Shown here in pieces: positions 5,039 to 5,229 of a stretch of 5,229 nucleotides of DNA. Under the pieces are notes generated by a model. The model saw only the letters and a program-made list of their open reading frames with translations, had not been told where the DNA came from and searched no databases. Position numbers and translations under genes: made by a program. The DNA is taken from NCBI GenBank assembly GCA_050179875.1, contig JBFXES010000198.1, positions 1-5,229 on the forward strand, written 5' to 3'. This DNA comes from JALOAT01 sp050179875. GTDB lineage: Bacteria > Pseudomonadota > Gammaproteobacteria > Thiohalomonadales > Thiohalomonadaceae. How positions within the stretch are numbered: the stretch's first letter is position 1; each line of letters opens with the position of its first letter.

Positions 5039-5229
5039 AACCTCGCGCCAGCTGGGCGCGGCGCTCGTTCTCATGCATGCCGGCGCGGCGCTGGCGCCCT
5101 TCCTGGTGCCGCTGCCGCCACTCCTTCGCGCCGTCCTGTTGGCTGCCGTGATGGCGAGCCTGTTTCATGCCTGGCGCATGCATCTCGGCGCGCGGCGCAT
5201 CACCGCAGCCATGTGGCGCCCCGAGGGCG
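4995..5229 (+). CDS. ygfX: YgfX-like small membrane protein, N-terminal part (runs off the right edge)
   Basis: The reading frame is open from GTG 4995 to the window end (78 codons) and continues beyond it. The N-terminus reads PLSLQPETSRQLGAALVLMH (residues 9-28), then a hydrophobic hairpin (about 20-39 and 42-60) around LPPLLR, then ARRITAAMWRPEG. A short L-x-P-S-x-R lead, two close membrane helices and an I-x-x-x-x-W-x-x-(D/E)-G segment are how YgfX family proteins look, and ygfX follows sdhE in many gammaproteobacteria. E. coli YgfX (CptA) has been reported as a membrane toxin acting on cell shape, but this is debated. The start overlaps sdhE by 44 nt and has AGGG (4983-4986) eight bases upstream. 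The next in-frame ATG (5073) would remove the conserved lead. Identification rests on pattern and position. Confidence 0.72.
   Translation, partial: MSSHTYAAPLSLQPETSRQLGAALVLMHAGAALAPFLVPLPPLLRAVLLAAVMASLFHAWRMHLGARRITAAMWRPEG

Overview
The window is a high-GC, gene-dense stretch of a proteobacterial chromosome. It carries a complete succinate:quinone oxidoreductase (complex II) operon and its maturation genes. The gene set (sdhCDAB, then sdhE, then a ygfX-like gene, with a divergent ygfZ), the diheme-ligand-type SdhC/SdhD anchors and the Asp-containing [2Fe-2S] motif of SdhB point to a gammaproteobacterium, or less likely a betaproteobacterium. I cannot place it more finely from this sequence.

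Layout. Minus strand, read from about 1460 towards 1: ygfZ (1410-349), then the start of an HDOD-domain protein (352 to beyond the left edge), joined by an ATGA overlap. A short divergent regulatory region (1411-1506) holds a nearly symmetric AT-rich -10-like sequence and a perfect 6-bp dyad. Plus strand: sdhC (1507-1887), sdhD (1881-2222), sdhA (2219-3979), a 112-nt gap, sdhB (4092-4790), sdhE (4787-5038) and the start of a ygfX-like gene (4995 to beyond the right edge). Every junction in the plus-strand operon is an overlap (7, 4, 4 and 44 nt) except sdhA-sdhB.

Function. SdhC and SdhD anchor the enzyme in the membrane and build the heme b and quinone sites. SdhA oxidises succinate with covalent FAD. 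SdhB passes electrons through three Fe-S clusters. SdhE helps attach FAD to SdhA. YgfZ is a folate-binding factor that supports Fe-S enzymes, so the divergent gene plausibly serves the same complex. All catalytic and cofactor residues I checked in SdhA, SdhB, SdhC and SdhD are present, so the complex should be functional.

The one part that is not ordinary is the sdhA-sdhB gap. A 96-nt segment (3987-4082) has imperfect inverted ends and an internal 9-nt tandem repeat (TTCCCCGTG type). It separates a perfect Shine-Dalgarno sequence (3979-3986) from the sdhB start codon. Removing it on paper leaves a 16-nt gap with the Shine-Dalgarno sequence at normal spacing, which looks like insertion of a small dispersed element. 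I see no CRISPR array, tRNA, rRNA, transposase or defence gene.
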